Source: a virus. Taken from it: DNA of 58,981 nucleotides. The DNA lies in IMG/VR virus record IMGVR_UViG_3300035670_000238, positions 1 to 58,981 of that record; one strand, given 5' to 3'. The position numbers and the translations under genes were made by a program. Under the pieces are notes generated by a model. It did not search any database. It was not told where the DNA came from and saw only the letters and a list, made by a program, of their open reading frames with translations. Below, one piece after another: positions 1 through 7,161 of the stretch; the first letter of the stretch is position 1; each line of letters begins with the position of its first letter.

Positions 1-147
1 AAGGCCTGTTCGACACCGCCACTGCGACGGATGCACTGGCTAAGTCGATGGGCAAGTTATTGCCCGGAGAGACGGCTACAGCGCTGGATTCACCAGCCAA
101 GACGTTCGGTAAGTTCTTGACGTCCACTGCAACGGTTACAGACGATC
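1..147. repeat. Terminal direct repeat, left copy
   Basis: Bases 1-147 match 58835-58981 except at position 21 (A here, G at 58855), which changes an Ala codon to Thr. The repeat lies wholly inside the FGK-repeat gene, so it reads as assembly overlap of a circular or circularly permuted molecule rather than a dedicated terminal repeat. Confidence 0.95.
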
Positions 148-362
148 TGGATGGCGAGGCAACGACTGAGGACGACCAAGAGATTCAGTTCTTCAAAGTC
201 CTGAATCACACGACCTCAGCGGCCGATACAAAGACGTTGACAGTGAGCTTGGCAAAGGCTGACACCACCAACGCATCGGATGCCGGGTCTTTGCGTAGCC
301 AGAACTACTGCGACTTCACCTACTTCGCCGAAGACTACGTCGGCCAATCACGAACCTTCTGA
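1..362 (+). CDS. FGK-repeat virion protein, C-terminal part (gene spans the ends)
   Basis: This is the 3' part of a gene that starts at 58552; the first base here is the second base of a codon, and joining the ends gives one 214-aa frame. The visible part carries the last of about five imperfect 17-20 residue repeats, each with an F/M-GK core followed by a D/T/A-rich stretch (SMGKLL, TFGKFL), then a non-repeated C-terminal domain ending YVGQSRTF. Repeats of this style occur in structural or fibre-associated proteins of aquatic phages, but I do not recognise a named family. It lies after the connector genes and 9 bp before the next structural gene, so a virion or tail-accessory role is inferred. 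An ORF called from the internal ATG at 48 would be an artefact of the contig end. Confidence 0.75.
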   Translation, partial: GLFDTATATDALAKSMGKLLPGETATALDSPAKTFGKFLTSTATVTDDLDGEATTEDDQEIQFFKVLNHTTSAADTKTLTVSLAKADTTNASDAGSLRSQNYCDFTYFAEDYVGQSRTF

Positions 363-371
363 GAGGGAAAC

Positions 372-830
372 ATGATCAACGATCAACTGAAATTCACAGG
401 CGAAGTCAAGCTCGTTCTTCGCGACAAAGACGGCAACGTCAAGGACACGCGCGAGGTCAAGAACCTCGTAGTCCGTACGGGCCTTGCTTTCATCGCCAGT
501 CGGATGGTGAACACCTCGAAGGCAGTCATGTCGCACATGGCTCTGGGGTCGTCCAGCACGGCAGCAAGTGCTGAGCAGACCGATCTGGTGAGTATGCTTG
601 GCTCGCGTGAGGCTCTCGATAGCACGACGATCACGGGCACCTACAACGAGAAGGTCCAGTACGTCGCCACGTTTGAGGCAGGTGATGCAACCGGCGCGGT
701 GGTTGAGGCCGGTATTTTTAACGCATCGACAGGCGGCGATATGCTATGCCGAACTGTGTTCTCAGTTGTGAATAAAGCAGCCGACGATACGCTCGCGATC
801 ACCTGGACAATCACGCTCGCCGCTGCTTAA
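372..830 (+). CDS. Putative virion structural protein (152 aa)
   Basis: The 152-aa product begins MINDQLKFTGEVKLVLRDKD, an opening I associate with small structural proteins encoded next to fibres in podo- and siphoviruses. The N-terminal half looks like a beta-rich domain (conserved NLVVRTGLAFIASRM stretch) and the C-terminal half is Thr/Ala-rich, ending in alternating hydrophobic strands (LAITWTITLAAA). A GAGAGG Shine-Dalgarno element at 361-366 precedes the ATG. It sits 9 bp after the FGK-repeat gene and 29 bp before the large fibre gene. A virion role is inferred from context; no catalytic motif is visible. Confidence 0.65.
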   Translation: MINDQLKFTGEVKLVLRDKDGNVKDTREVKNLVVRTGLAFIASRMVNTSKAVMSHMALGSSSTAASAEQTDLVSMLGSREALDSTTITGTYNEKVQYVATFEAGDATGAVVEAGIFNASTGGDMLCRTVFSVVNKAADDTLAITWTITLAAA

Positions 831-859
831 TTGTTTTGACCGAGTTTTGAGGTAGTGAA

Positions 860-3800
860 ATGACTACGATTGTTACGAGAGCGGGAAAAGGATCACCTCT
901 AACGAATACAGAGGTTGACAATAATTTTACGAATCTCAACACGGATAAACTCGAACTCGGTCAGACATTCTCTTCAGGAACGGCTAATGCACTGCTGTTC
1001 CTAAACGCTTCTAAAGTAGCATCTAGCGGAACGTCTGTCGGATCTGACATGACGTTCAACGGTGTTTTGGTAGGCCGTGGTGGTGGTGCTGTGTCCACCA
1101 ACACTGCGGTGGGTGCGAGTGCGTTGGCGGCGAATACGACTGGCAATAATGGTACTGCTGTTGGATTTGACGCGCTGAAGTTGAACACGACCGGGGTAGT
1201 CAATACCGCTTTAGGCGCAAACTCGTTGGCGGCAAATACGACGGGTTCTCAAAACACCGCTGTCGGTGATGGAGCGCTTCAATCGAACACCACCGCCTCT
1301 TTCAACACTGCCGTTGGCCGTGACGCGATGGAGGCCAATACAACGGGGGCAAATAATACCGCCCTCGGTTGGCAAGCCCTCCTTTCCAACACCACCGCCT
1401 CTAGCAACACCGCTGTTGGATATCAGTCTTTGTACTCGTACACCAGTGGCTCTGGTGGCACGGTTGCTCTTGGATACCAAGCCGGTTACTCAACAAATGC
1501 TGCTTATGGGACGTTTATTGGGCAGACTGCCGGATATTCGTCTACGGGCGCAAATAATACGCATGTTGGTTTCCAAGCGGGTTACTACACCACAACTGGA
1601 ACCAACAACACCTCGCTCGGATGGTCTGCGTTGCAAAGCGGAGCATCTGGATCTACTGGCGCATCGAATACCGCTATTGGTTCTCAAGCCCTCTACTCCA
1701 ACACCACCGCCTCCAACAACACGGCTGTTGGCTACCAAGCAGGGTATGCAAACGTAACAGGAGGGGTTAATTCATTTTTTGGTAGGCTTGCCGGTTTTTC
1801 GAATACAGCTAGTGGAAACAACTTTTTTGGTAGCTATGTTGGTTACGCAAATACTAGCGGCACTGAGAATGTAGCTTTTGGCGGCTCAAGTGCAAGCGGT
1901 TCTGCTTTGCAAGCTAATACGACAGGTTCTTACAATACCGCAATCGGTAATGCTGCTCTTCAAGCCAACACTACCGCCTCCAACAACACCGCTGTGGGGT
2001 ATCAGGCGGGGTATAGTAATCAAACTGGCGCGCAAAACACCTTTATTGGTCGCGGCGCTGGCTACAAGGTAACTGTTAGCGAAAACGTGCTGATTGGCGA
2101 TGTTGCCGGTTACAACGTCACGACTGGTGTTCAGAATACGGCTGTTGGCATTGCGGCACTTGGCTATAACTCATCTACAGGGGTTACAACCGGAAGCGGC
2201 AATATTGCGCTTGGTCAATATTCTTTGACGGCACTTCAAAGCGGTGCTAGTAATACTGCGCTTGGTTACGATGCACTCCGCTCCAACACCACCGCCTCCA
2301 ACAACACTGCTGTTGGTTATCAGGCCGCGTATACAGTCTCTGCAAATAACGGCGTTACCGCAATTGGATACCGAGCTGCTTATGCTAACACTTCCGGCAA
2401 TATTACGGCGGTTGGTTCTAATGCTTTGTTGGCTAATACTTCCGGCATTTCAAACACGGCAGTTGGTGTTAATGCGCTTCTTGCCAATACGACAGGTTCC
2501 CGTAATGTTGCGCTAGGCTTATCTGCACTAGAAGCTAATACTACCGGCTCCGATAATGTGGCTATCGGTGGTAATGATGCGCTAGCAGCAAACACGACGG
2601 GTGTAGCAAATGTAGCTATCGGTCAACAGGCCCTTAAAGCCAATACTACAGGATATTACAATGTAGCTATTGGCTCTTATTACGATTCGGGTGGCACATC
2701 GGCTCTTTTTAGTAATACTACAGGGACGACAAATATTGCCGTAGGGTCTGCGGCAATGAGGGACAATACTACGGGTAGTGAAAATGTAGCGATTGGTTAC
2801 GCCGCACTACGCCTTAATACTACGGCAGGGAGAAACAGTGCGTTCGGGACATCTGCGTTAGAAAACAACACGACGGGTTCATACAACACCGCTGTTGGTT
2901 ACTACGCACTCAACTCCAACACCGCCGCCTCCAACAACACTGCTGTTGGTTATCAGGCTGGGTATAGCAATACGACAGGCACAGGCAATACATTTTTAGG
3001 CTATCAAGCCGGTTATGGGGTAACGACAAGTAACGGACAGGTGTTTATTGGTCAAGGTGCGGGCGCGGCAAAAACAACAGGAGGCAATAATACTTTTGTT
3101 GGGACAAGTGCGGGTGGATCAGCAACTACCGGTACCGGCAACACATTTGTCGGTGTAAACGACAGCACCAATGGTGCCGGATACGCAGTAACCACCGGCT
3201 CCAAAAACACCATCCTCGGCGGCTACACCGGCAACCAAGGCGGCCTCGACATCCGCACTCTCAGCAACTACATCGTGCTGTCGGATGGGGATGGGAATCC
3301 GAGGCTGATTGGGGATGCGGCAGGCAATTTCGGCGTGGGGATATCACCCAGTCCGTGGAATTCGGTAATGAGGGCCATTCAGCTTGGCTCTGGAGGATCT
3401 CTTTTTAACTGGACTGGAAGCTCCGCCACAATTAGTTTGGGCGCTAATGTATACGATGTTGGTAGTGGTGTTCAGCGGTATGTACTTACAGCAGGAGCAG
3501 CGACGTTTGATGTAAACAACGGTTCTTTTGGTTGGCGTATTGCTGGTTCCGGCACGGCTGGAACAAACATCTCCTTTACCGATGCAATGGTTCTGGATGT
3601 TAATAAGAATTTGTTGACTGGTGGGAAAACATCCGCTACGGCAAACGGTGGCGATGTTCAAGTCTCCAAGGGCATCACATTCCCCGCCACCCAGAGTGCA
3701 TCGTCCGACGCCAACACGCTGGATGATTACGAGCGTGGGAGCTGGACGCCGACCTACTATGGCTCAACATCGGCAGGAACTACAACCTATACGGGCCAGA

Positions 3801-4102
3801 TTGGGGAATATGTAAAAATTGGTCGCCTAGTTACTGTAAGTTTTACTTTGGGGGTTTCTAACGCCACTGGGACAGGCGACATTCGGATTGGTGGTTTGCC
3901 GTTTACTTCAAATAGCATTCTTGGCACTGTTGGATCTGTTATGGCAGATAGTCTTACATGGTCAGGGGATTATCTTTCGTCCTATGTTGATGGTGGTGGA
4001 ACGGTTATTCGTATATACAGAACCACAGCAAACGCTGGTATAAATGACACTGCAATTGATACATCTTGCACTCTGTACGGAACAATTACTTATCAAGTAT
4101 GA
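860..4102 (+). CDS. Large head-repeat tail fibre / receptor-binding protein (1080 aa)
   Basis: The N-terminus (MTTIVTRAGKGSPLTNTEVD) resembles the virion-attachment end of aquatic phage fibres. Residues ~70-800 consist of dozens of 14-16 residue repeats with the pattern NTAVGYxALxxNTTGxx, the left-handed beta-roll repeat of trimeric YadA/Hep_Hag head domains. A non-repeated C-terminal domain follows (~810-1080), with a second short domain starting near YERGSWTPTYYGS. The product is therefore most likely a trimeric fibre displayed on the tail. Base composition is visibly more AT-rich and codon use more relaxed than in the capsid genes, and near-identical ~30-bp repeats recur at the DNA level, both expected for a recombining receptor-binding gene. 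A GAGGTAGTG Shine-Dalgarno precedes the start; the stop overlaps the next ATG as ATGA. Confidence 0.85.
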   Translation: MTTIVTRAGKGSPLTNTEVDNNFTNLNTDKLELGQTFSSGTANALLFLNASKVASSGTSVGSDMTFNGVLVGRGGGAVSTNTAVGASALAANTTGNNGTAVGFDALKLNTTGVVNTALGANSLAANTTGSQNTAVGDGALQSNTTASFNTAVGRDAMEANTTGANNTALGWQALLSNTTASSNTAVGYQSLYSYTSGSGGTVALGYQAGYSTNAAYGTFIGQTAGYSSTGANNTHVGFQAGYYTTTGTNNTSLGWSALQSGASGSTGASNTAIGSQALYSNTTASNNTAVGYQAGYANVTGGVNSFFGRLAGFSNTASGNNFFGSYVGYANTSGTENVAFGGSSASGSALQANTTGSYNTAIGNAALQANTTASNNTAVGYQAGYSNQTGAQNTFIGRGAGYKVTVSENVLIGDVAGYNVTTGVQNTAVGIAALGYNSSTGVTTGSGNIALGQYSLTALQSGASNTALGYDALRSNTTASNNTAVGYQAAYTVSANNGVTAIGYRAAYANTSGNITAVGSNALLANTSGISNTAVGVNALLANTTGSRNVALGLSALEANTTGSDNVAIGGNDALAANTTGVANVAIGQQALKANTTGYYNVAIGSYYDSGGTSALFSNTTGTTNIAVGSAAMRDNTTGSENVAIGYAALRLNTTAGRNSAFGTSALENNTTGSYNTAVGYYALNSNTAASNNTAVGYQAGYSNTTGTGNTFLGYQAGYGVTTSNGQVFIGQGAGAAKTTGGNNTFVGTSAGGSATTGTGNTFVGVNDSTNGAGYAVTTGSKNTILGGYTGNQGGLDIRTLSNYIVLSDGDGNPRLIGDAAGNFGVGISPSPWNSVMRAIQLGSGGSLFNWTGSSATISLGANVYDVGSGVQRYVLTAGAATFDVNNGSFGWRIAGSGTAGTNISFTDAMVLDVNKNLLTGGKTSATANGGDVQVSKGITFPATQSASSDANTLDDYERGSWTPTYYGSTSAGTTTYTGQIGEYVKIGRLVTVSFTLGVSNATGTGDIRIGGLPFTSNSILGTVGSVMADSLTWSGDYLSSYVDGGGTVIRIYRTTANAGINDTAIDTSCTLYGTITYQV

Positions 4103-4596
4103 AAACCTGTCCCCACTGCCAGCAAGAAAAGCCTTTAGACCAGTTTTACAAACGGTCTGATCGTGATTCATACCATTCGTGGTGCAAATCCTGCAAGCAC
4201 GAGTCAGGCAAGCGTTGGGTTGCAAAAAACAAAGACCGGCACGGCGAACTGACTCGTTCTTGGTACGCCAAAAACCGTGAGCAACACCTTGCGAATTCAA
4301 AGGCGTACTACGAGGCAAACAAGGAGAACTACCTTGAATACTTCTACGCAAGGCAGGAACGAACCAAACGGGCAACGCCACCTTGGGTAGATCGCAAGGA
4401 GATTCGGGCCTTCTACGCTGAAGCACAGCGCCTAAGCGCAGAGACAGGCGTTCAGTATGATGTTGATCATATCGTGCCGTTAAGAGGCAAAACAGTCTGC
4501 GGTCTTCATGTGCCGTGGAATCTTCAAGTAATACCGTCGAGCGACAACAAACGCAAGGCGGCTAAGTTGACGGAGGTTATTCGTGGCACAGTTTGA
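4099..4596 (+). CDS. Free-standing HNH endonuclease with N-terminal zinc finger
   Basis: The start at 4099 overlaps the fibre stop (ATGA); an upstream TTG-type start at 4066 inside the fibre is less likely. The 165-aa product has two CxxC pairs (C4/C7, C29/C32), a highly charged Lys/Arg-rich helical middle, and an HNH core near residues 122-151 (DVDHIVPLRG ... H137 ... N141 ... N150), the arrangement of HNH homing-type nucleases found beside phage fibres. It is likely a selfish nuclease inserted between the fibre and the small-gene block rather than a structural gene. It overlaps the following GTG start by 14 bp. Confidence 0.85.
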   Translation: MKTCPHCQQEKPLDQFYKRSDRDSYHSWCKSCKHESGKRWVAKNKDRHGELTRSWYAKNREQHLANSKAYYEANKENYLEYFYARQERTKRATPPWVDRKEIRAFYAEAQRLSAETGVQYDVDHIVPLRGKTVCGLHVPWNLQVIPSSDNKRKAAKLTEVIRGTV

Positions 4597-4843
4597 AGAA
4601 GTAACCCGCATCAGCGAGTTCAACATCCAGCCCAACGGCTGCATCGGAGTCCGCAAAACCACCGATGTCCTGAAGGACGGTGTTGTCATCTCGTCAACCT
4701 ACTGGCGTTGCGTCCTTGCGCCCAACGACCCGCAGGCTGCTACGGTTCTTGACGAGCCGTACTACCTCAACATCGCCAACTACGCTTGGAGCCAGCCGTC
4801 GCCCCAGCCGTATGATCCCAATCCCCCAACCCCCGGAGTATGA
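4583..4843 (+). CDS. Conserved phage protein of unknown function (86 aa)
   Basis: The GTG start is preceded by GGAGG at 4573-4577. The product (MAQFEEVTRISEFNIQPNGC...) is a small soluble protein with a Pro-rich tail (SQPSPQPYDPNPPTPGV) and no membrane segment. I associate this type with the spacer between fibre and lysis genes in podoviruses, but it has no known function. It overlaps the next ATG by 4 bp (ATGA), so the block from here to the endolysin is probably translationally coupled. Confidence 0.65.
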   Translation: MAQFEEVTRISEFNIQPNGCIGVRKTTDVLKDGVVISSTYWRCVLAPNDPQAATVLDEPYYLNIANYAWSQPSPQPYDPNPPTPGV

Positions 4844-5076
4844 CCATGACCGACATCATCGACACCCCCTCCGCCGAAGAGATCGCGCGCCACTACAGCG
4901 CCGCCATGGACTCGGTAAACCTCCTGAACGCTGGCAAGCCCGAAGGCATGACCGATGCCGACTGGGCAGACTGTGTGGCCCGGAACGTCGCTCACCTTGA
5001 GATCATGGTTGCAAAACCGTGGATGTCCGGGCAAGATTTGTCTCCGCTGCAAGATGCAATCGCAGCGAACTCGTAA
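4840..5076 (+). CDS. Small acidic phage protein of unknown function (78 aa)
   Basis: The ATG overlaps the previous stop; a second in-frame ATG lies two codons later. The sequence is mostly helical and acidic (SAEEIARHYSAAMDSVNLL, DADWADCVARNVAHLEIMV), with no membrane segment or motif I recognise. Position between the fibre and lysis genes is the only functional hint. Confidence 0.65.
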   Translation: MTMTDIIDTPSAEEIARHYSAAMDSVNLLNAGKPEGMTDADWADCVARNVAHLEIMVAKPWMSGQDLSPLQDAIAANS

Positions 5077-5097
5077 ACCCACAAAAGGACCACTCAC

Positions 5098-5271
5098 ATG
5101 AACGAAGTCAACATCTCCCTGACCGTAGACGAACTGAACGGCGTGCTGGCTGCGCTGGGCAAGTTGCCTCTTGAGGCTGTGATCGGACTCTTCTCCAAGA
5201 TCCGCGCGCAGGCTGAAACACAACTGGCTCAAGCCCAACCTCAGCCCGAGCCGCAACCTCAAGCTGAGTAA
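5098..5271 (+). CDS. 57-aa small phage protein
   Basis: The frame starts at ATG 5098, preceded by AAAAGGA at 5082-5088, and ends in TAA at 5269-5271. It encodes MNEVNISLTVDELNGVLAAL then an amphipathic helix and a Gln/Pro/Glu tail (QAQPQPEPQPQAE). The opening is typical of a small phage protein often seen upstream of lysis genes. The frame, the Shine-Dalgarno element and its snug fit between neighbours support it as real; its function is unknown. Confidence 0.65.
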   Translation: MNEVNISLTVDELNGVLAALGKLPLEAVIGLFSKIRAQAETQLAQAQPQPEPQPQAE

Positions 5272-5273
5272 TC

Positions 5274-5762
5274 ATGATTGAAGTCGCCGTCGTACTCGCC
5301 ACTGCGCAAGCTGCCGTCGCAGGTATCAAGCAAGCGATTCAAGTCGGTCGCGAAGCGCACGAGTGCCTCGGCGATTTCATGAGGTTGTTCGATGCGCAAG
5401 ACCAATTACACAGAGCATCGTTAGAAGAAAAAGCAAAGCAGAAGCCCGCCGAGCAACAACAATCGGCAATGTCCGAGGCTCTTGAGACCGTCATCGCGGC
5501 CAAGAAGGTCCGTGAGATGATGCAGGAATTGCGGCAGTTCCTCATCTGGTCGGGTCAAGCCGATGTTTGGGATGACATCCAGCGCGAGCACAACGCAGTC
5601 GTGCAGAAGCGTAAAGCCGCTGAACTGGCCGCTCAGCGAGAGCGCGAGCGACTGGCCAAGCAAAAGAAGGAAAGAGCATTGATCGCTGTCGTGGTCGGTA
5701 CCGGCGGCATCATCCTCTTCCATCTCGTCAACTACATCATCGACGCATGGCCTGGACGGTGA
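5274..5762 (+). CDS. Coiled-coil protein with C-terminal membrane anchor, lysis-block gene 1
   Basis: The 162-aa product has an Ala/Val-rich N-terminal helix, a long charged alpha-helical/coiled-coil middle (Lys/Glu/Gln-rich, ~45-130), and one strong membrane segment at ~136-157 (LIAVVVGTGGIILFHLVNYI) close to the C-terminus. This topology, upstream of two membrane proteins and an endolysin, suggests a membrane-associated lysis accessory factor. It is not a classical spanin pair: no lipobox gene overlaps it, and the anchor is C-terminal rather than N-terminal. The stop overlaps the 27-aa ORF by 16 bp. Confidence 0.65.
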   Translation: MIEVAVVLATAQAAVAGIKQAIQVGREAHECLGDFMRLFDAQDQLHRASLEEKAKQKPAEQQQSAMSEALETVIAAKKVREMMQELRQFLIWSGQADVWDDIQREHNAVVQKRKAAELAAQRERERLAKQKKERALIAVVVGTGGIILFHLVNYIIDAWPGR

Positions 5763-5830
5763 AGTTTCTGGTCGCGGTCATCGCGGTCATCGTGGTGCTG
5801 ATGTTCGTATTGGCAGGGGTCTCAACATGA
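5747..5830 (+). CDS. 27-aa single-span membrane peptide, lysis-block gene 2
   Basis: This mini-ORF starts at ATG 5747 inside the end of the previous gene and ends in TGA at 5828-5830, overlapping the next gene's ATG (ATGA). The peptide is almost entirely one hydrophobic helix (VKFLVAVIAVIVVLMFVLAG) with a Lys near the N-terminus. The double overlap and the composition argue for a real coupled gene. It may act as a mini-holin, anti-holin or holin regulator; this is inference from size, topology and position. Confidence 0.55.
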   Translation: MAWTVKFLVAVIAVIVVLMFVLAGVST

Positions 5831-6117
5831 AGATGAGCACAGAGGAGGTCGAGGTTAGGGTGTGGGCAATTATTGCTCTATCACTAACCGGCATCCTCGT
5901 TGCCAGTGTTGTTGGCATCATCCTTGGTGTCTTGTTCGTCGAACACGACATGGACAAGATCTCGCCGATCGACACTCAGTTCATGGCGATCCTGAAAGAC
6001 ATCATGCTGCTCTGCATTGGCGCTGTCGGTGGAATCGTCGGGCGCAAGGGGGCGTATGCCGCAGCCAACATAATCAACAAGGAGAAAGACGATGCTGCCA
6101 CTCGGACCCCTTCTTGA
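5827..6117 (+). CDS. Putative holin-like two-span membrane protein, lysis-block gene 3
   Basis: The 96-aa product has a short charged N-terminus (MKMSTEEVEVR), a first membrane segment at ~13-35, an acidic connector (EHDMDKISPIDTQ) and a second at ~53-70 (IMLLCIGAVGGIVG), then a charged tail. Two spans with a charged C-terminus fit a small class II-like holin. It begins by ATGA overlap with the 27-aa peptide and overlaps the next gene by 26 bp. It could instead be the antiholin to the 6092 gene. Confidence 0.6.
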   Translation: MKMSTEEVEVRVWAIIALSLTGILVASVVGIILGVLFVEHDMDKISPIDTQFMAILKDIMLLCIGAVGGIVGRKGAYAAANIINKEKDDAATRTPS

Positions 6118-6502
6118 AGTTGGCTCGAAAATCTTAGACCGTGTGCTACCGGACCAAGCCGCAGCAGACAAGGCAAAAGCAGAACTTGCAAAACTCCATC
6201 AGGACGGTGAACTCGCAAAGCTTGCAAACGAAACCAAACTTTTTGAGATCGAGCAGAACAATCTCACCGATCGTCTTAAGGCTGACATGGCCAGCGATAG
6301 CTGGCTGTCAAAGAACATCCGCCCGATGACGCTGATCGCAATTCTGCTCGGCTATTTTACGTTCGCCATGATGTCGGCATTCGACAAGAATACCAACCAA
6401 GCCTATGTTGAGTTGCTGGGGCAATGGGGTATGTTGATCATGTCGTTCTACTTCGGCGGTCGCACACTGGAAAAAATCATCGATATGAAGGCTAAGAAAT
6501 GA
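6092..6502 (+). CDS. Holin of the GTA 3TM type, lysis-block gene 4
   Basis: The 136-aa protein combines a charged helical N-terminal half (RVLPDQAAADKAKAELAKL) with C-terminal hydrophobic segments at ~79-97 (IRPMTLIAILLGYFTFAMM) and ~111-124, ending IDMKAKK. The motif SWLSKNIRPMTL and the spacing match the GTA-type 3TM holin family. It would permeabilise the inner membrane so the downstream endolysin reaches the wall. A GGAGAAAGACG leader precedes the ATG, and the stop overlaps the endolysin start by 4 bp. Confidence 0.75.
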   Translation: MLPLGPLLEVGSKILDRVLPDQAAADKAKAELAKLHQDGELAKLANETKLFEIEQNNLTDRLKADMASDSWLSKNIRPMTLIAILLGYFTFAMMSAFDKNTNQAYVELLGQWGMLIMSFYFGGRTLEKIIDMKAKK

Positions 6503-7161
6503 TCATCACGCTCGAACAACTACGTGCCGCTACTGGAGCCAACGAGGCAAACGCATCCAAGTACCTTGCGCCGCTAAACGATGCTATGGGGCTGTACAAC
6601 ATCGACGATCCGTTGGTGGTTGCAGGGTTCTTGAGTCAGGTCGGTCATGAGTCCGGTGCGCTGTCTACCGTAGTTGAGAACCTCAACTACCGGGTCGAGG
6701 CGTTGCTCTCCCTCTTCTCTCGCCAACGAATCAGCGAAGACGACGCTCGGACCTTTGGCCGTAACGACGCCATCAAGCAGCCCGCCGATCAAGAGACGAT
6801 TGCCAACATCATCTACGGCGGTACGTGGGGTGCCAAGAACCTCGGCAACCTTGACTATGGCGATGGCTGGAAATACCGTGGGCGCGGTCTCAAACAACTG
6901 ACCGGCAAGTACAATTACAAGCAGTGTGGGGACGCACTCGGGATCAATCTTGTCGATGACCCGGATCAACTTGCGCAACCAATTGCGGCGGCGTTGTCTG
7001 CTGCGTGGTTCTGGGTTTCGCGCCGACCGAATGGTATCGAGGATGCTGCAAAAGCTCGCGATGTCGGTAAAATGACGAAGTTGATCAACGGTGGCGATAT
7101 CGGTCTGGCGCAGCGCACGGATCTCTTCGCCAAAGCCCTAGAGGCCTTTGAGGTGGCGTAA
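6499..7161 (+). CDS. Endolysin, glycoside hydrolase family 19 (220 aa)
   Basis: The sequence carries the GH19 signature: the first catalytic Glu in VGHESGAL (E51), a second in VVENLNYR (E60), and the substrate-groove motif YRGRGLKQLTGKYNY near 130-145. There is no signal peptide, so export would depend on the holin genes just upstream. GH19 endolysins of this length cleave the glycan strand of Gram-negative peptidoglycan. The stop shares its last base with the ATG of the next gene (TAATG). Confidence 0.88.
   Translation: MIITLEQLRAATGANEANASKYLAPLNDAMGLYNIDDPLVVAGFLSQVGHESGALSTVVENLNYRVEALLSLFSRQRISEDDARTFGRNDAIKQPADQETIANIIYGGTWGAKNLGNLDYGDGWKYRGRGLKQLTGKYNYKQCGDALGINLVDDPDQLAQPIAAALSAAWFWVSRRPNGIEDAAKARDVGKMTKLINGGDIGLAQRTDLFAKALEAFEVA

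Noticed and set aside
860-4102. Diversity-generating retroelement acting on the fibre
   Set aside because: No reverse transcriptase with YxDD motif and no template repeat with adenine-specific differences were found.
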